This document shows positions 7,476 through 17,198 of a stretch of DNA of 64,000 nucleotides, piece after piece. Within the stretch, counting starts at the first letter, position 1; each line of letters opens with the position of its first letter. The notes under the pieces were generated by a model. It was not told the DNA's origin and did not search any database. It saw nothing but the letters and a program-made list of their open reading frames with translations. The position numbers were made by a program, and so were the translations under genes. This DNA is from Embleya sp049739465 (GTDB lineage: Bacteria; Actinomycetota; Actinomycetes; Streptomycetales; Streptomycetaceae), in NCBI RefSeq assembly GCF_049739465.1, contig NZ_JBMHHY010000011.1, forward strand, positions 251,674 to 315,673. The letters are read 5' to 3'.

Positions 7476-8180
7476 ATGACAGCCAACTCCCTTCTCTCCT
7501 GGACCCCCGCGGCCATCGTCTTCGACTGCGACGGAACGCTGATGGACAGCGAATGCCACTGGGAGGAGGCGCGCGAACTGGTACTGCGCGGATACGGCGT
7601 CGAGACACCCGACGACTTCGGCGAACGTACCAAGGGCCTCCACTACACCGAATGCGGACGCGTGATGGCCGAGGCGGCCGGGCTCGCGCCCGCTGTCGCC
7701 GAACAGTTGACCGCGCAACTCCTGGAACACTTCCGCAAGTTGGTTGCCGCAGACCCGGTGACCATCCCCGGCGCCTGCGCCCTCGTGCAGCACGCCGCGC
7801 GGTTCGCGCCCCTCGCGGTGGCGAGCAACTGCCCGCGCGACGTCGTCGAATCCGGCCTGGCCTCCGCCGGATTGTTGTCCCACTTCATCGACGTCGTGGT
7901 TCCGGACGCCACGCTGCGCCCGAAGCCCGATCCGGACCTCTACCTCGCCGCCGCCCGAGCCTGCGGCGCGCCGCCCGCGGTCACCCTGGCCGTGGAGGAC
8001 TCCTACTGCGGCATCCTGGCCGCGTCCCGCGCGGGCCTGCGCGTCCTGGGTGTGGGACCCAACCCCCACGAGCGCGAGTTGGCACTGGTCGACATGTGGG
8101 TACCCACCCTGGCCGACGCCGCGCTCCTGGACTGGGCGGGCACCCGGGAAAGCCTGACCGCGTCCTACGCCCGCGCCTGA
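7476..8180 (+). CDS. HAD-superfamily phosphatase (beta-phosphoglucomutase-like)
   Basis: The 234-residue protein has the four HAD motifs. The nucleophile motif is DCDGTLMDS near residue 17. Motif II is VASNC. The lysine of motif III is in RPKPDPDLY, and motif IV is VEDSYCGILAA. An alpha-helical cap lies between motifs I and II, so this is subfamily IA. Most relatives dephosphorylate small sugar or polyol phosphates. Its position beside afsA suggests it could dephosphorylate the phosphorylated butenolide intermediate, for which no dedicated enzyme is firmly established. That link is inference from context. Confidence 0.88.
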   Translation: MTANSLLSWTPAAIVFDCDGTLMDSECHWEEARELVLRGYGVETPDDFGERTKGLHYTECGRVMAEAAGLAPAVAEQLTAQLLEHFRKLVAADPVTIPGACALVQHAARFAPLAVASNCPRDVVESGLASAGLLSHFIDVVVPDATLRPKPDPDLYLAAARACGAPPAVTLAVEDSYCGILAASRAGLRVLGVGPNPHERELALVDMWVPTLADAALLDWAGTRESLTASYARA

Positions 8181-8247
8181 ACGGCGACGCCGCGCGATCC
8201 GCGCCGACGACAGCCGGGCGGGCCGACGCGGGCCCCGCCGCCGGCGA

Positions 8248-10614
8248 TCAGTTCACCGTCACCTCGGCCGGGTCGTAGTATCCGTCGCCCGGGAACCGCA
8301 CGAGCAACGGCCGTCCGGTGAGGTCGGGCGGTATACGCAGGAGCGTTTCACCCTCTCGGGTGGTCCAGACTCGGACGGGCGTCGCGCCCGCGCTGCCGAG
8401 CAGTTGCACCTCGACCTCGAAAAGCGGCCCGCCGCAGGCGTCCCGGAGCGAGACCACGATCGTGTCGTGCTCGCCCCTGCGGGCCACCAGTCGGGGCTGC
8501 CGGTTCGTACACACCGTGTCGGTGAAGTCGCCGACCTCGAAGAGCTCCGCGCCGGATCCACCGAACCAGCCGATCCCGCCGCTGCCGCGCACCACCGGTC
8601 GGTAGTGGGCCCGGTCGCGCAGCACGGCGAGCAGCAGGTCGCGGTCCCGGCCGCCGACCGACAGGAGCACGTACCGGGCGCCGGAGTCGCGCAACCGGCG
8701 AGCGAAGTCCGCGACGTCGCCAGGCTCGCCCAGACTGGCGACGCGTCGTTGGCCGCGCTCGCCCATGATCGGCTGCACGAAGTGCGGGAGGGCGAACTCG
8801 GTGAAGGCCACGGTCCGGCCGTCCGGCACCCGGTTCATCGCGGCGTAGGCGGCCGTGGGCAGGATGCGTCGGTCCCGGTCCGGATCGCGGATCAGGTCCA
8901 GGGTCTCGCCGACGGTCGCGCGGTGTCCCGAAGTGCGGTCGCCGACCCAGGTGTTGGTCGGCTGCGTGGCCCACCACATGGACGTGGCCGTAGCCGCGAC
9001 GAAGGCGCCCGCGAGTGCCCCGGCCACACACCTGCGCAGCGGCGGCGGCACCGCCGGCACCCGGCCGAGGCGCGAGCCCGGGCCGCGCGACCGTTGCCCG
9101 ACGGCGGTGAGCACGGCCGCCAGACACACACAGCCGAACGCGGGCACGAGCAACTGGTATCGGGCCCACCACGGCGCCGGCGACGCCAGCGCCGACACGA
9201 CCACCGGCAACAACAGTCCCCACAGCAGTTCGAAACGCCGGCCGAGGACGAACAGGGCGATGCCGACGAGCACGACCGGGAGCAGGACATAGATCCATTG
9301 CAGCCCGAATCCGCCGGGTTGTTGGTCGTAGGTGTACGCCACCCGCTCCCGGTCGAAGAGCCACGAGTCCCAGGTGGCCCGGAGCCTGCTCTCGCCGGCG
9401 ACCTGCGGCGCGATGGTGTTCCGGATGATCACCTCGTCGACGGTGCCCTTGCCATGGAACCCGAGCATGGTGAACGGATGGAACGGGTTGCCGTAGCGAA
9501 GCCAGGTACGGATGTACCAATAGCCCCCGAGCGCCAGCATCGGCACGCCCAGCACGACCGAGTTCGGCGCCGCGATCCGGATGGTGGCGACGGCGTGCGC
9601 GCGCAGCCGAGCGGCGCGAGCCGGCGGTGCCGGCGGCGTCCCGGGCGTGGACGCGCGCCGCGCGGCGCCGACCGTCCGCCAGGTCTGCGCCAGGACCAGG
9701 ACGCCGACCACGGCGGCGGTCAACAGGTTCGAGGACTTGACCCCGATGGCCAACCCCAGGGCGATCCCGACGAGCAGGACCCGGCCGCGCAGCACGCGGG
9801 TCGTGTCCTCGCCGCGGTCGATCGTGGTCACCACGGCGGGATGGATGCCCAGCGTCAGGTGCAGCGCGGCCAGGGTGGTCGCGGCGGCGGCGAAGTCGAC
9901 GTAGGTGGTGGACGCTTCCAGGAACACGGCGGGAATCGCCAGGATCCCGAGGCCGGCGAGCACGGCATGCGCGCGGCGGGCACCGGCGGTACGGGCGAGC
10001 CCGGCGGTGGCCACCGCGCCCAGGGCGAGGAAGGGCAGCCCGGACGCCCAGCCGAGTCGGGTGTCGCCCAGGAACGCGCCGCCGAAGCCGGTGAGCAGTT
10101 CCTGTCCCTGGGGGTATACGTCGGCCCACAACACCGCAGGGGTGTGCCCCACATACCCCTGCTGCAGCCAGATCATCGGCCCGGGCAGGTGGTACCACAA
10201 CCCGTCGTAATCCAACGGGCCCAGGAACGCGGCCAACGCGCCGCGCCAGCAGTATTGCGCGCCCACGAGCAACGCCATGACCACGACCACCGGATGCCGC
10301 CAGGCCCCTCGCACCCGCGGCCACAGCCCGGCGACGAGGGCATGCCCGCGCCGGCGGGCCGCGTCCGGGCCGGGCCTTCGGGTGAGCACCACCTCCGCCG
10401 CGGCGACCACGAGCGCGGCGCCGAACAGGGCGTCCGCCTCGAGTCGGCGCAGCAGACCGCCGACCAGCAGGGTCAGCGCGGACAGTTGGGCCGTGCTCAG
10501 CACCAGCCACACCAGAACCAGGTCCACCGATCGACGCATCCCGCTCGCGCACGCGAGATGCCAACCGCCGATCAGCGTGCACACCACCGCGATCGCGAGT
10601 GCGGCGGCGCTCAC
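8248..10614 (-). CDS. Polytopic membrane GT-C-type glycosyltransferase-like protein
   Basis: The 788-residue protein has about ten or more membrane segments over roughly the first 550 residues and a soluble C-terminal domain of about 200 residues. An early extracytoplasmic loop contains LDYDGLWYHLPGPMIWLQQG, with the acidic residue expected in the first loop of GT-C enzymes. Such enzymes transfer sugar from lipid-linked donors on the outer face of the membrane. The GTG start at 10614 overlaps the gtrA stop by four bases (GTGA). A GtrA flippase-like protein and a GT-C enzyme make a plausible cell-surface glycosylation pair. Substrate and acceptor are unknown. Confidence 0.7.
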   Translation of the reverse strand: MSAAALAIAVVCTLIGGWHLACASGMRRSVDLVLVWLVLSTAQLSALTLLVGGLLRRLEADALFGAALVVAAAEVVLTRRPGPDAARRRGHALVAGLWPRVRGAWRHPVVVVMALLVGAQYCWRGALAAFLGPLDYDGLWYHLPGPMIWLQQGYVGHTPAVLWADVYPQGQELLTGFGGAFLGDTRLGWASGLPFLALGAVATAGLARTAGARRAHAVLAGLGILAIPAVFLEASTTYVDFAAAATTLAALHLTLGIHPAVVTTIDRGEDTTRVLRGRVLLVGIALGLAIGVKSSNLLTAAVVGVLVLAQTWRTVGAARRASTPGTPPAPPARAARLRAHAVATIRIAAPNSVVLGVPMLALGGYWYIRTWLRYGNPFHPFTMLGFHGKGTVDEVIIRNTIAPQVAGESRLRATWDSWLFDRERVAYTYDQQPGGFGLQWIYVLLPVVLVGIALFVLGRRFELLWGLLLPVVVSALASPAPWWARYQLLVPAFGCVCLAAVLTAVGQRSRGPGSRLGRVPAVPPPLRRCVAGALAGAFVAATATSMWWATQPTNTWVGDRTSGHRATVGETLDLIRDPDRDRRILPTAAYAAMNRVPDGRTVAFTEFALPHFVQPIMGERGQRRVASLGEPGDVADFARRLRDSGARYVLLSVGGRDRDLLLAVLRDRAHYRPVVRGSGGIGWFGGSGAELFEVGDFTDTVCTNRQPRLVARRGEHDTIVVSLRDACGGPLFEVEVQLLGSAGATPVRVWTTREGETLLRIPPDLTGRPLLVRFPGDGYYDPAEVTVN

Positions 10615-11102
10615 CGCGCAGGCCGGGTGGGTGCGGTGGAGGTGGCCGGAACGGCGTCGGGGGAGGCGCGGAAGACCCATGTGCGATAGCCCCAGAAGCG
10701 AAACGCCGTGGCCAGGGCCATCCCGATCAGGTTGCCGGCGATGTTGTCGGCGAGCAGGCTTTCGTAGCCCAGCACATCGTGCGAGAAGAAGAGGCAGCCG
10801 AGTTGGATGAGCAGGCCGCCGCAACTCCAGGCGAGAAACAGCAGGAACTGCCGCCGCGAGTCGCCGGTGGCAGCGCCGGAGCGGGTGCGATCGTGATACG
10901 TCCAGCGGCGGTTGCCGAGGTAGGCGAGCACCGTGGCGGCGCTCAGCGAGACGAACTTGGCGGGCAGGGCGGGGACGTCGAGGAACGCCCGCAGGATGTT
11001 GAACACGACCACGTCGGTCGTGTAGCCGAAGCCGCCCACCAGGGCGAACCTCGATACCTCCGGCGCCAGCCGGCGCAGGCGTTCGGGTGCTGCGGGGAAC
11101 AT
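10611..11102 (-). CDS. GtrA-family membrane protein
   Basis: The 163-residue protein is a four-helix GtrA-family protein. The N-terminal segment SRFALVGGFGYTTDVVVFNI and the later YLGNRRWTYHDR are typical of the family, as is the ending FRFWGYRTWVFR. GtrA-like proteins are thought to move polyprenyl-linked sugars across the membrane for a partner glycosyltransferase. The partner is probably the overlapping downstream gene. Confidence 0.88.
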   Translation of the reverse strand: MFPAAPERLRRLAPEVSRFALVGGFGYTTDVVVFNILRAFLDVPALPAKFVSLSAATVLAYLGNRRWTYHDRTRSGAATGDSRRQFLLFLAWSCGGLLIQLGCLFFSHDVLGYESLLADNIAGNLIGMALATAFRFWGYRTWVFRASPDAVPATSTAPTRPAR

Positions 11103-11267
11103 GGGAGCCTTCTCGTCGGGGTGGATCCGGTCGGGGCCGATACGCGCGGCCCGGTGGGGTTCGGGGAGTGTTCACGGGCAGCGCGAAGCCCGTCCCGGCG
11201 CGGTGTGTTCGCATCGGGGCCACTTCGGTGCTCGCTCTGCGGGATCGGGTGCCCGACAAGGGGCCGG

Positions 11268-11297
11268 CCGGCCCGGGCGATCGCTCGGCCGGGCCGG
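11268..11297. terminator. Hairpin downstream of the anti-sigma-like gene
   Basis: CCGGCCCGG and CCGGGCCGG form a perfect nine-base stem with a 12-base loop just past the stop codon at 11317 (minus strand). It probably ends the sigma/anti-sigma transcript. Confidence 0.5.
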
Positions 11298-11316
11298 GGT
11301 CAGCGGTGCCGGCAGG

Positions 11317-12615
11317 TCAGGGGATGTCCCAGCGCGGCGAGGCCGCGATCGCCTTCACCTGGTTCTGGGTCACGGTTGCTGCGGGCGGGGAGAGCTCGCG
11401 CTTGTCGCCCACGGACTTGAGGGGAGGTACGCCCACCTCGAAGCGGACCCGCAGTCCGTGCGGACGGAACGCGGTGAGCGCCCACGGTACGACCCGCTGG
11501 TCCACGGTCCGGTCGTGGTCGATCCTCGCCAAGGTTCCGTCGGAGAGTCGCACGATCTCGCAGGTGCCATCGCCCGGACCGGCGGGGCAGACCGGCTGCT
11601 CGTCGGCGGGGGCGGATTGCACGCTCACGTTCAACCGCTGACTGTTGCGACCGGTCTCCACGATGAACTCGCCCTGTTCGGGATTTCCTTCGGTGGACGC
11701 CACCCGAGCCCCGGAGGGCAGCAGGGTCGGCACCAGACCCGCGACCCGTTGTGCGACAGTCGGCACGGCCGCGACCACCGGTTCCCAGACCGCGCTGCGG
11801 GCAACGGCGGTGATCTGGTCGATGGTCAGGACCGAGACACCCGGCGCGGCGGTCAGGACCGAGACACCCGGCACGGTATACGCGTTGTTGACCCGGACGT
11901 CGACAAGCGCACTGTCCGGCCGGATGTACAGCGCTCGCAACTCCTGTAGGTCGCTCCCATCCCCCTTCGCGGTCTTGCGCACCGTCAGCGAGCCGCCGTC
12001 CAGGACCGGTAGGCGGGTGCACTCGATCAACTCACGCGTTCCGGTGCAGTCCGCCTCCGTCTCCGGCCCGCCGGGAGCGGGATGGGAGATCGACACCATG
12101 ATCAGGGAGGAACCGGTCGAGTCCGTGTACGTCGCGGAGACCGAGGCCGCGGACCTGAGCACCCGCGGGGAGTCGGCGGCATAGAAGTGGGTCACCGCGC
12201 CGGTGAGCGCCCCGCCGGCGGGCACGGCTCTCGCCAGGTAAGGCATCAGGTCGCGCGGCGCGCTGCTCATCCACAGGCCGTCGGTCCGGTCGGCGGGTTT
12301 GGTCGCCGACCGGTCGAACGCGTCGCCGACCAGGACCCAGCTCGCGATGCTCGCCGTCACCAGGACCGCGGCCAGTGCCGCCCGGCGCAGCCTGCGGGCC
12401 CGTCGGCGCTGCAGGCCGCGGGCGATACCGCGCGCGACCAGATCCGGGCTGGGCCCGGGAAACGTGTCACCGAGCGCGTGCAACGCCCCGGGGAACGCCC
12501 GCTCGTAGCGCTCGAACTCCTCGTCGCCGAACAGGTCCGCATCGGTGCACACGGCCTCCACATCCTTCCGGTCGCGCGCACGGGGTCGGGGGTGACGTCG
12601 GGCTTTGATCAGCAT
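11317..12615 (-). CDS. Membrane protein paired with a SigE-type sigma factor (anti-sigma-like)
   Basis: The 432-residue protein has a basic cytoplasmic N-terminus of about 80 residues, one membrane helix (RAALAAVLVTASIASWVLVG) and a large outer domain with few recognisable motifs. Its start overlaps the end of the sigma factor gene by seven bases. That coupling is typical of an ECF sigma factor and its regulator. No zinc-binding HxxxCxxC motif is visible, so a classical ZAS anti-sigma domain is not supported. A 27-bp near-perfect tandem duplication at about 11823-11876 repeats the peptide PGVSVLT. The role as an anti-sigma factor is inferred from context. Confidence 0.6.
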   Translation of the reverse strand: MLIKARRHPRPRARDRKDVEAVCTDADLFGDEEFERYERAFPGALHALGDTFPGPSPDLVARGIARGLQRRRARRLRRAALAAVLVTASIASWVLVGDAFDRSATKPADRTDGLWMSSAPRDLMPYLARAVPAGGALTGAVTHFYAADSPRVLRSAASVSATYTDSTGSSLIMVSISHPAPGGPETEADCTGTRELIECTRLPVLDGGSLTVRKTAKGDGSDLQELRALYIRPDSALVDVRVNNAYTVPGVSVLTAAPGVSVLTIDQITAVARSAVWEPVVAAVPTVAQRVAGLVPTLLPSGARVASTEGNPEQGEFIVETGRNSQRLNVSVQSAPADEQPVCPAGPGDGTCEIVRLSDGTLARIDHDRTVDQRVVPWALTAFRPHGLRVRFEVGVPPLKSVGDKRELSPPAATVTQNQVKAIAASPRWDIP

Positions 12616-13118
12616 GTCGCCGCCGAGGCGAGCAACTCGGTGCCCAGGAGGGCGCGCAGCCGGACCAGGGCCCGTTTGGCGCGGACCGGGACGGTGCCGG
12701 GCGCGAGCCGCAGGATGTCCGCGGTGTCCTTGACCGAGTAGTCCTCCCAGTAGCGCAGCACCAGGACCGCGCGATCGGCCGGGGACAGTCGGGCGAGCCC
12801 TTCCAGCAGGGTCAGCCGCAACTCGATGTCGTCGGTGGCGGGCGCGGCCGGCTCCGGGAGTTCCTCGGCGGGATACTCCGACGAACGTTTGAGCCGTCGG
12901 GCCGACAAGAACGTGCGGACCAGCGTCGTGTGTGCGTATGCCATGGGCGCCTCCATCGCACCCACCCGCTGCCAGCGGGGATACAACTTGCCCAAGGTCT
13001 CCTGGACCAGGTCCTCCGCGAGGTGCCAGTCGCCGGTGAGCAGGCAGGCAGTGCGCAGCAGTTGCCCGCTGCGCGCGTGCGCGAACTCCTCGAAGTCCGC
13101 AGCCTTGCTTCCCGACAT
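12609..13118 (-). CDS. ECF sigma factor, SigE family
   Basis: The 169-residue protein has sigma region 2 (LLRTACLLTGDWHLAEDLVQ, then ETLGKLYPRW) and region 4 (LSPADRAVLVLRYWEDYSVK, then a helix-turn-helix at about residues 135-160). These are features of the actinobacterial SigE-type ECF family. It precedes and overlaps the membrane protein gene at 11317-12615, which may control it. It should direct RNA polymerase to a small regulon in response to an envelope signal, which the sequence does not identify. Confidence 0.9.
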   Translation of the reverse strand: MSGSKAADFEEFAHARSGQLLRTACLLTGDWHLAEDLVQETLGKLYPRWQRVGAMEAPMAYAHTTLVRTFLSARRLKRSSEYPAEELPEPAAPATDDIELRLTLLEGLARLSPADRAVLVLRYWEDYSVKDTADILRLAPGTVPVRAKRALVRLRALLGTELLASAATC

Positions 13119-13340
13119 GGGACCCCCCGGTTTTTGACGTCACACAAGTAACGCGCCGACCCTCGCGTTTCATGACACCCTCTCGCCGGCTTGTTTCCAG
13201 GCGCGGATCGGGTCGGCGATTCGGCCGGAAACGACCGCGTCCCGGACGACCGTCGGCTGCGGTCGTACGGGACGCGGGTGTCGCGATGGGATGGTCCTCA
13301 GCGGGGTCCTACGACGATTGCTCGACCCAACGGCCGGTCG

Positions 13341-16300
13341 TCACAGCGCACCGCACTGGTCCGATTTCGGGCCGCCCACCCGGTTCGGCATGCCGCCGTT
13401 CGTCGGGGCCGGGGTGTTGGCCTGGCAACTCAGCGGGCCGCCGACGGTGTTGCCCGCCACGTACGTACCACCCTTGTTGAGCGCCAGATGCATCGGGCCG
13501 CCGATCCTCGACCACAACACCATGACCGGGCCCGTGCTGCCACCGACCGCGACCGGGCCGCCCACCGTGGTGTCGGCCAGGATCAGCACGCTCGCCCCCC
13601 GCGCGGAGACCGGACCGGTGACGGTCGAGTCGATCGCGACGAGCCCGGCGCCCGGCTGGACCAGGATCGGACCCTTGACCGTGGCCCGGTCCAGGCAGGT
13701 GATCCCCGACGTGATCGCGAGCCGCCCGGTGGTGCCGCCGCGGATCGTGGTGGTGCACGCGCTCGCGTCGAAGTCGCCGACCTTGACCGCCTGTTCGGCC
13801 TTGACACCGCCGACCGTCACGGTGAGCGTCACGGTACCCGGGCGCAGCCCGGTCAGGGTGCCGGCGGCCGGGTCGTACGCCGCCACGGCCCCGCGCGGCG
13901 CGCCGGCCGCCGGGCCGATGTGCACGCCGTGGCCGCCCCACTGCGCGGTGACCGGCCAGGCGACCGGGACGCTACGACCGTCCTGCGTCATCGTGGTGGT
14001 CACCGGTTGGCTGCTCAGCACACCGAGCGTGGCCGGGGCCTTGAGGCCGACCGATTCGGCGTGCGGCTTGATCTCGGCACGCAGCCACGCGGCGTCGTCG
14101 GCCGGTACCGCGTACGGGTCGGTGACGCGGCCCTTGGCGGGGTCGATGCCGAGCATCGTCCAGCCGGTGAAGCCGCCGCGATCGGGCTCGGCGGCCGGGC
14201 CCTTGCTTGAGTTGCCGTTGATCAGGTACGGGACACCGTCGACACTCGCGGCGTGGAACGCCCCGACATGGCCGCTGACCATCGCCGCCGACTTGCCGGC
14301 CGTGGCGCGGAAGCCGCCGAGCCAGTCCTCGACCATCCGGGCTTCCTTGCGGTCGCCGAGTTGGCTGCCCTTGTCCGGCAGCGGGTCGTTGGTCGGGTGG
14401 TGGTCGAACAGCAGCAGACCGCTGATGTTCGGGTCCTTCGCCGCGCCGTCCAGCGCCTTGCGCAGCGCCGCGATCTGGTCGAAACCGCCGCCGCGCAGCG
14501 TGCCCATCGAGCTGTCCACGGTCACGAAGCGGGTGCCCTTGTGGTCGAACACCGTGGCGGTCTCGCCGAACGCGGCCTTGAAGTTCGCGATGTTGCCCGG
14601 GCCCATCACCTCGTGGTTCCCGGGCACGTAGTGCCACGGGATGCCGTGCCCGGTGTACTGGTCGAACTCGTCGAGCAGCTTGCGGGCCAGGGCGAAGTCC
14701 TCGGGTGCGGCCTCGTCCACGAAGTCGCCGGTGATGATCATCAACTCGGGCTTGGCCGCCGCCACTTCGCGCAGCGTGCGGCGCGCGTCCTGGACCCGGT
14801 CGCTGTTCGGGTCGCGTCCCACGAACTGCGCGTCGGACATCACCGCCACCCGCAGCGGCTTGTTGTCCACGGTGCCGTTGGTGAGGATCACCGGGTCCTT
14901 GACGTACGGCTGCTTGGGCAGCACCACGTCCGGGGGGACCTGGACGCGCAGGTCGCCCAGGGTGAGTTGCCCGGTGTACTGCCGGGCGGCGTTGGTCTCC
15001 ATCAGCCGGAAGCGCTGGAAGGTGAGCGGGTACTGGACCCCGGCCGGGACCGGGAACTCGACCTTTTGCCAACCCTTCCAGGTGACCATCGGGGCGTCGA
15101 GGTTGGATACGACGCCGGCCGCGGTCTTGTACTGGATGCGCGGCCACGCGCCGTTGCCGTCGCCCTCGATCCACATCGTCAGCGCGCGCGGCTGGCCGGG
15201 CAACACGATGCCCTCGGGTGCGATGGCGTACTGCCCTCGGGTGCCGGTCGAGTGGGTGAAGTCGTACTTCAGGCTCAGCCCGGGCCTGCCGTCCGGGCCG
15301 GGCGCGGGGGCGACCGAGCCGCCGGGGGCGCGGTCGTTGCCCGACTTCCAGGCGGCGGCGTCGGCGAAGTCGGCGAAGGACTTCTCGGTCATGCCGACGG
15401 TGACCGCGACCGCGGTCTCCAGGGTGCCGACGGTGAGTTTGAGCGTGGCCGACCTGCCGTCGGCGAGCGCCTTGAGGTTGATCGTGCCGTCGGAGGCGGG
15501 GGTGACCTCGACGATGCCCTCGCCGCCGGTGACCTTGACGTCGGCGGCCTCGACGGGCGCCGCGTGACCGGTCGCGTCGTAGCCGGTGACCGCCAGGTGT
15601 GCGGAGGCGCCCACGGCGGCCAGGCCGACCGGATCCTCGCCGGCGCCGACCCGTACCGGCTCGCCGAGCACCGTGAGCGGCAACTTCGCGTCCTCGGCGC
15701 CCTTGGCCTTGATCGTCACCGATGCCGGGCCGGACGCGCGCCCGGTGACGATCGCGTCGGTGCCGTTGCCGGACACCGCCAGCTTCGCCCCGGTCTCCGT
15801 CGACCAGTTCGGCCTGGGCACCGCGCCCTTGACCGCCCCGAACGCCTCGTCGTAGGGCAGGGCCCGCACGGTCCGACGCAGACCGGGGAACACCCGGGTG
15901 CCGGTGTCGACCGTCGCGGCCGGCCGCAGCCGGAACCCACGCGTCTGCCCCGACCCCGGAGTGGTGAACAGACCGAGCCCGTTCGCCACCGCACGCTCGC
16001 CGCCGTTGTCCGACGGGCTGCTCACCACCCCGACCTGCGCCTGTCCGGGCAGCCGCGCGACCATGTCGGTGGACCCGCCGCCGTCCAGGTTGAGCGCGTT
16101 GTACACGCCCATGTCCCGCATCAGCACGGCCAGATCGGCCAGATTGATCCCGGGACTGTCGGCCTGCCGACCGTCGATGGTGACCAGGTACATCTTCCGG
16201 CCGTCGGCCGAGAAGCCCACCGCGGTACGGCCGGCCGGGTCGTTGGCGTCGCCCTCGCCGGGCCCGGCGGCGACCCCGTCGCGGACCAGCACCTGACGGC

Positions 16301-17198
16301 CGCCGACCGCGACCGCGACCTCCCCGAACGACGCGCGCGGCCGGTAGCCGACGCCGACCGGGTCGCCCGCCTTGAGCCCGCGCAGCCCGTCGGCACCGCC
16401 GTCGCGGCCGATCAGCAACGTGGTGCCGGCCGCGATCGGCCCGCTGCCGAGCCTGTCGCGCACGGCGACCACGTGGCCGTCGCGGAGCTCCACCTCGACG
16501 ACGTTGCCCGAGCCGCCCGCCACGTGGGCCAGCGACGCGTTGCCCCACGCCGAGGTGAATACGCCGACGCCGCCCTCGGGCAGGCCGAAGGTGTTGACCC
16601 CGGACAGCGCCACCTCACGCCCGCCGGGCAGCGTGGCGTTGCCTTCGAGGAACACCTGGGCCATCCGGGCGAGTCCGTCGGTGCCGACGGTCACCGCCTG
16701 GTTCCAACCCTGGACCGGGGCGTGGATCAGGCCCTGGGTGCGGGAGACGCCGACGCCGAGCGGGGCCTCGGAGGCGTTCATGTCGAAGTAGTCGCCGTTG
16801 ATCGCGGCCACCGCACCGGCGCCCCGGGCCTGTTCGGAGATGGTCTGACGGGTCGTCACCTTGCCGGAGGACAGGTAGTCGACGCTCAGACCCTTGGTGT
16901 TCAGGTCCGCGACCAGGACCTTCCCACGGATCCAACCGGCCCTGCCCATGCGGTCGAAGGCGGTCATGCTCAGCCCGGGCGCGATCGGGGTGACCTCGCG
17001 CCGGGTGACGACGGATTCGCCGGGACGGTCGAGCACGAGAGCGTCGGCCGGCGCCGTCGCGGCGGTCGGCGGGGCCTCGGCGGCCCGGGCCGCGGGCGCG
17101 ACCGAGGTCAGGCCGGCCACGAGCAGCGTGGTCAGGACGAGCGCGGCGGTCGCGGGACGGCGACCGGATGCGCGAACGCCCACGGGGGGTGGTGACAC
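13341..17198 (-). CDS. Large secreted phosphodiester glycosidase / metallophosphoesterase protein
   Basis: The 1,285-residue protein begins at GTG 17198, with GAGGAG about ten bases upstream, and has a signal peptide ending near AARAAEA. Residues of about 100-400 form a phosphodiester-glycosidase (NAGPA) domain, shown by AAINGDYFDMNASEAPLGVG and NLDGGGSTDMVARL. Immunoglobulin-like segments follow. A calcineurin-like metallophosphoesterase lies at about 830-1080, with TGDFVDE, VPGNHEVMG and FDHHPTND. The first metal motif reads SDAQ instead of DxH, and the last reads GHVG instead of GHxH. The C-terminus is a repetitive beta-rich segment resembling a beta-helix. It probably acts on extracellular or wall phosphodiesters. 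Confidence 0.85.
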   Translation of the reverse strand: MSPPPVGVRASGRRPATAALVLTTLLVAGLTSVAPAARAAEAPPTAATAPADALVLDRPGESVVTRREVTPIAPGLSMTAFDRMGRAGWIRGKVLVADLNTKGLSVDYLSSGKVTTRQTISEQARGAGAVAAINGDYFDMNASEAPLGVGVSRTQGLIHAPVQGWNQAVTVGTDGLARMAQVFLEGNATLPGGREVALSGVNTFGLPEGGVGVFTSAWGNASLAHVAGGSGNVVEVELRDGHVVAVRDRLGSGPIAAGTTLLIGRDGGADGLRGLKAGDPVGVGYRPRASFGEVAVAVGGRQVLVRDGVAAGPGEGDANDPAGRTAVGFSADGRKMYLVTIDGRQADSPGINLADLAVLMRDMGVYNALNLDGGGSTDMVARLPGQAQVGVVSSPSDNGGERAVANGLGLFTTPGSGQTRGFRLRPAATVDTGTRVFPGLRRTVRALPYDEAFGAVKGAVPRPNWSTETGAKLAVSGNGTDAIVTGRASGPASVTIKAKGAEDAKLPLTVLGEPVRVGAGEDPVGLAAVGASAHLAVTGYDATGHAAPVEAADVKVTGGEGIVEVTPASDGTINLKALADGRSATLKLTVGTLETAVAVTVGMTEKSFADFADAAAWKSGNDRAPGGSVAPAPGPDGRPGLSLKYDFTHSTGTRGQYAIAPEGIVLPGQPRALTMWIEGDGNGAWPRIQYKTAAGVVSNLDAPMVTWKGWQKVEFPVPAGVQYPLTFQRFRLMETNAARQYTGQLTLGDLRVQVPPDVVLPKQPYVKDPVILTNGTVDNKPLRVAVMSDAQFVGRDPNSDRVQDARRTLREVAAAKPELMIITGDFVDEAAPEDFALARKLLDEFDQYTGHGIPWHYVPGNHEVMGPGNIANFKAAFGETATVFDHKGTRFVTVDSSMGTLRGGGFDQIAALRKALDGAAKDPNISGLLLFDHHPTNDPLPDKGSQLGDRKEARMVEDWLGGFRATAGKSAAMVSGHVGAFHAASVDGVPYLINGNSSKGPAAEPDRGGFTGWTMLGIDPAKGRVTDPYAVPADDAAWLRAEIKPHAESVGLKAPATLGVLSSQPVTTTMTQDGRSVPVAWPVTAQWGGHGVHIGPAAGAPRGAVAAYDPAAGTLTGLRPGTVTLTVTVGGVKAEQAVKVGDFDASACTTTIRGGTTGRLAITSGITCLDRATVKGPILVQPGAGLVAIDSTVTGPVSARGASVLILADTTVGGPVAVGGSTGPVMVLWSRIGGPMHLALNKGGTYVAGNTVGGPLSCQANTPAPTNGGMPNRVGGPKSDQCGAL

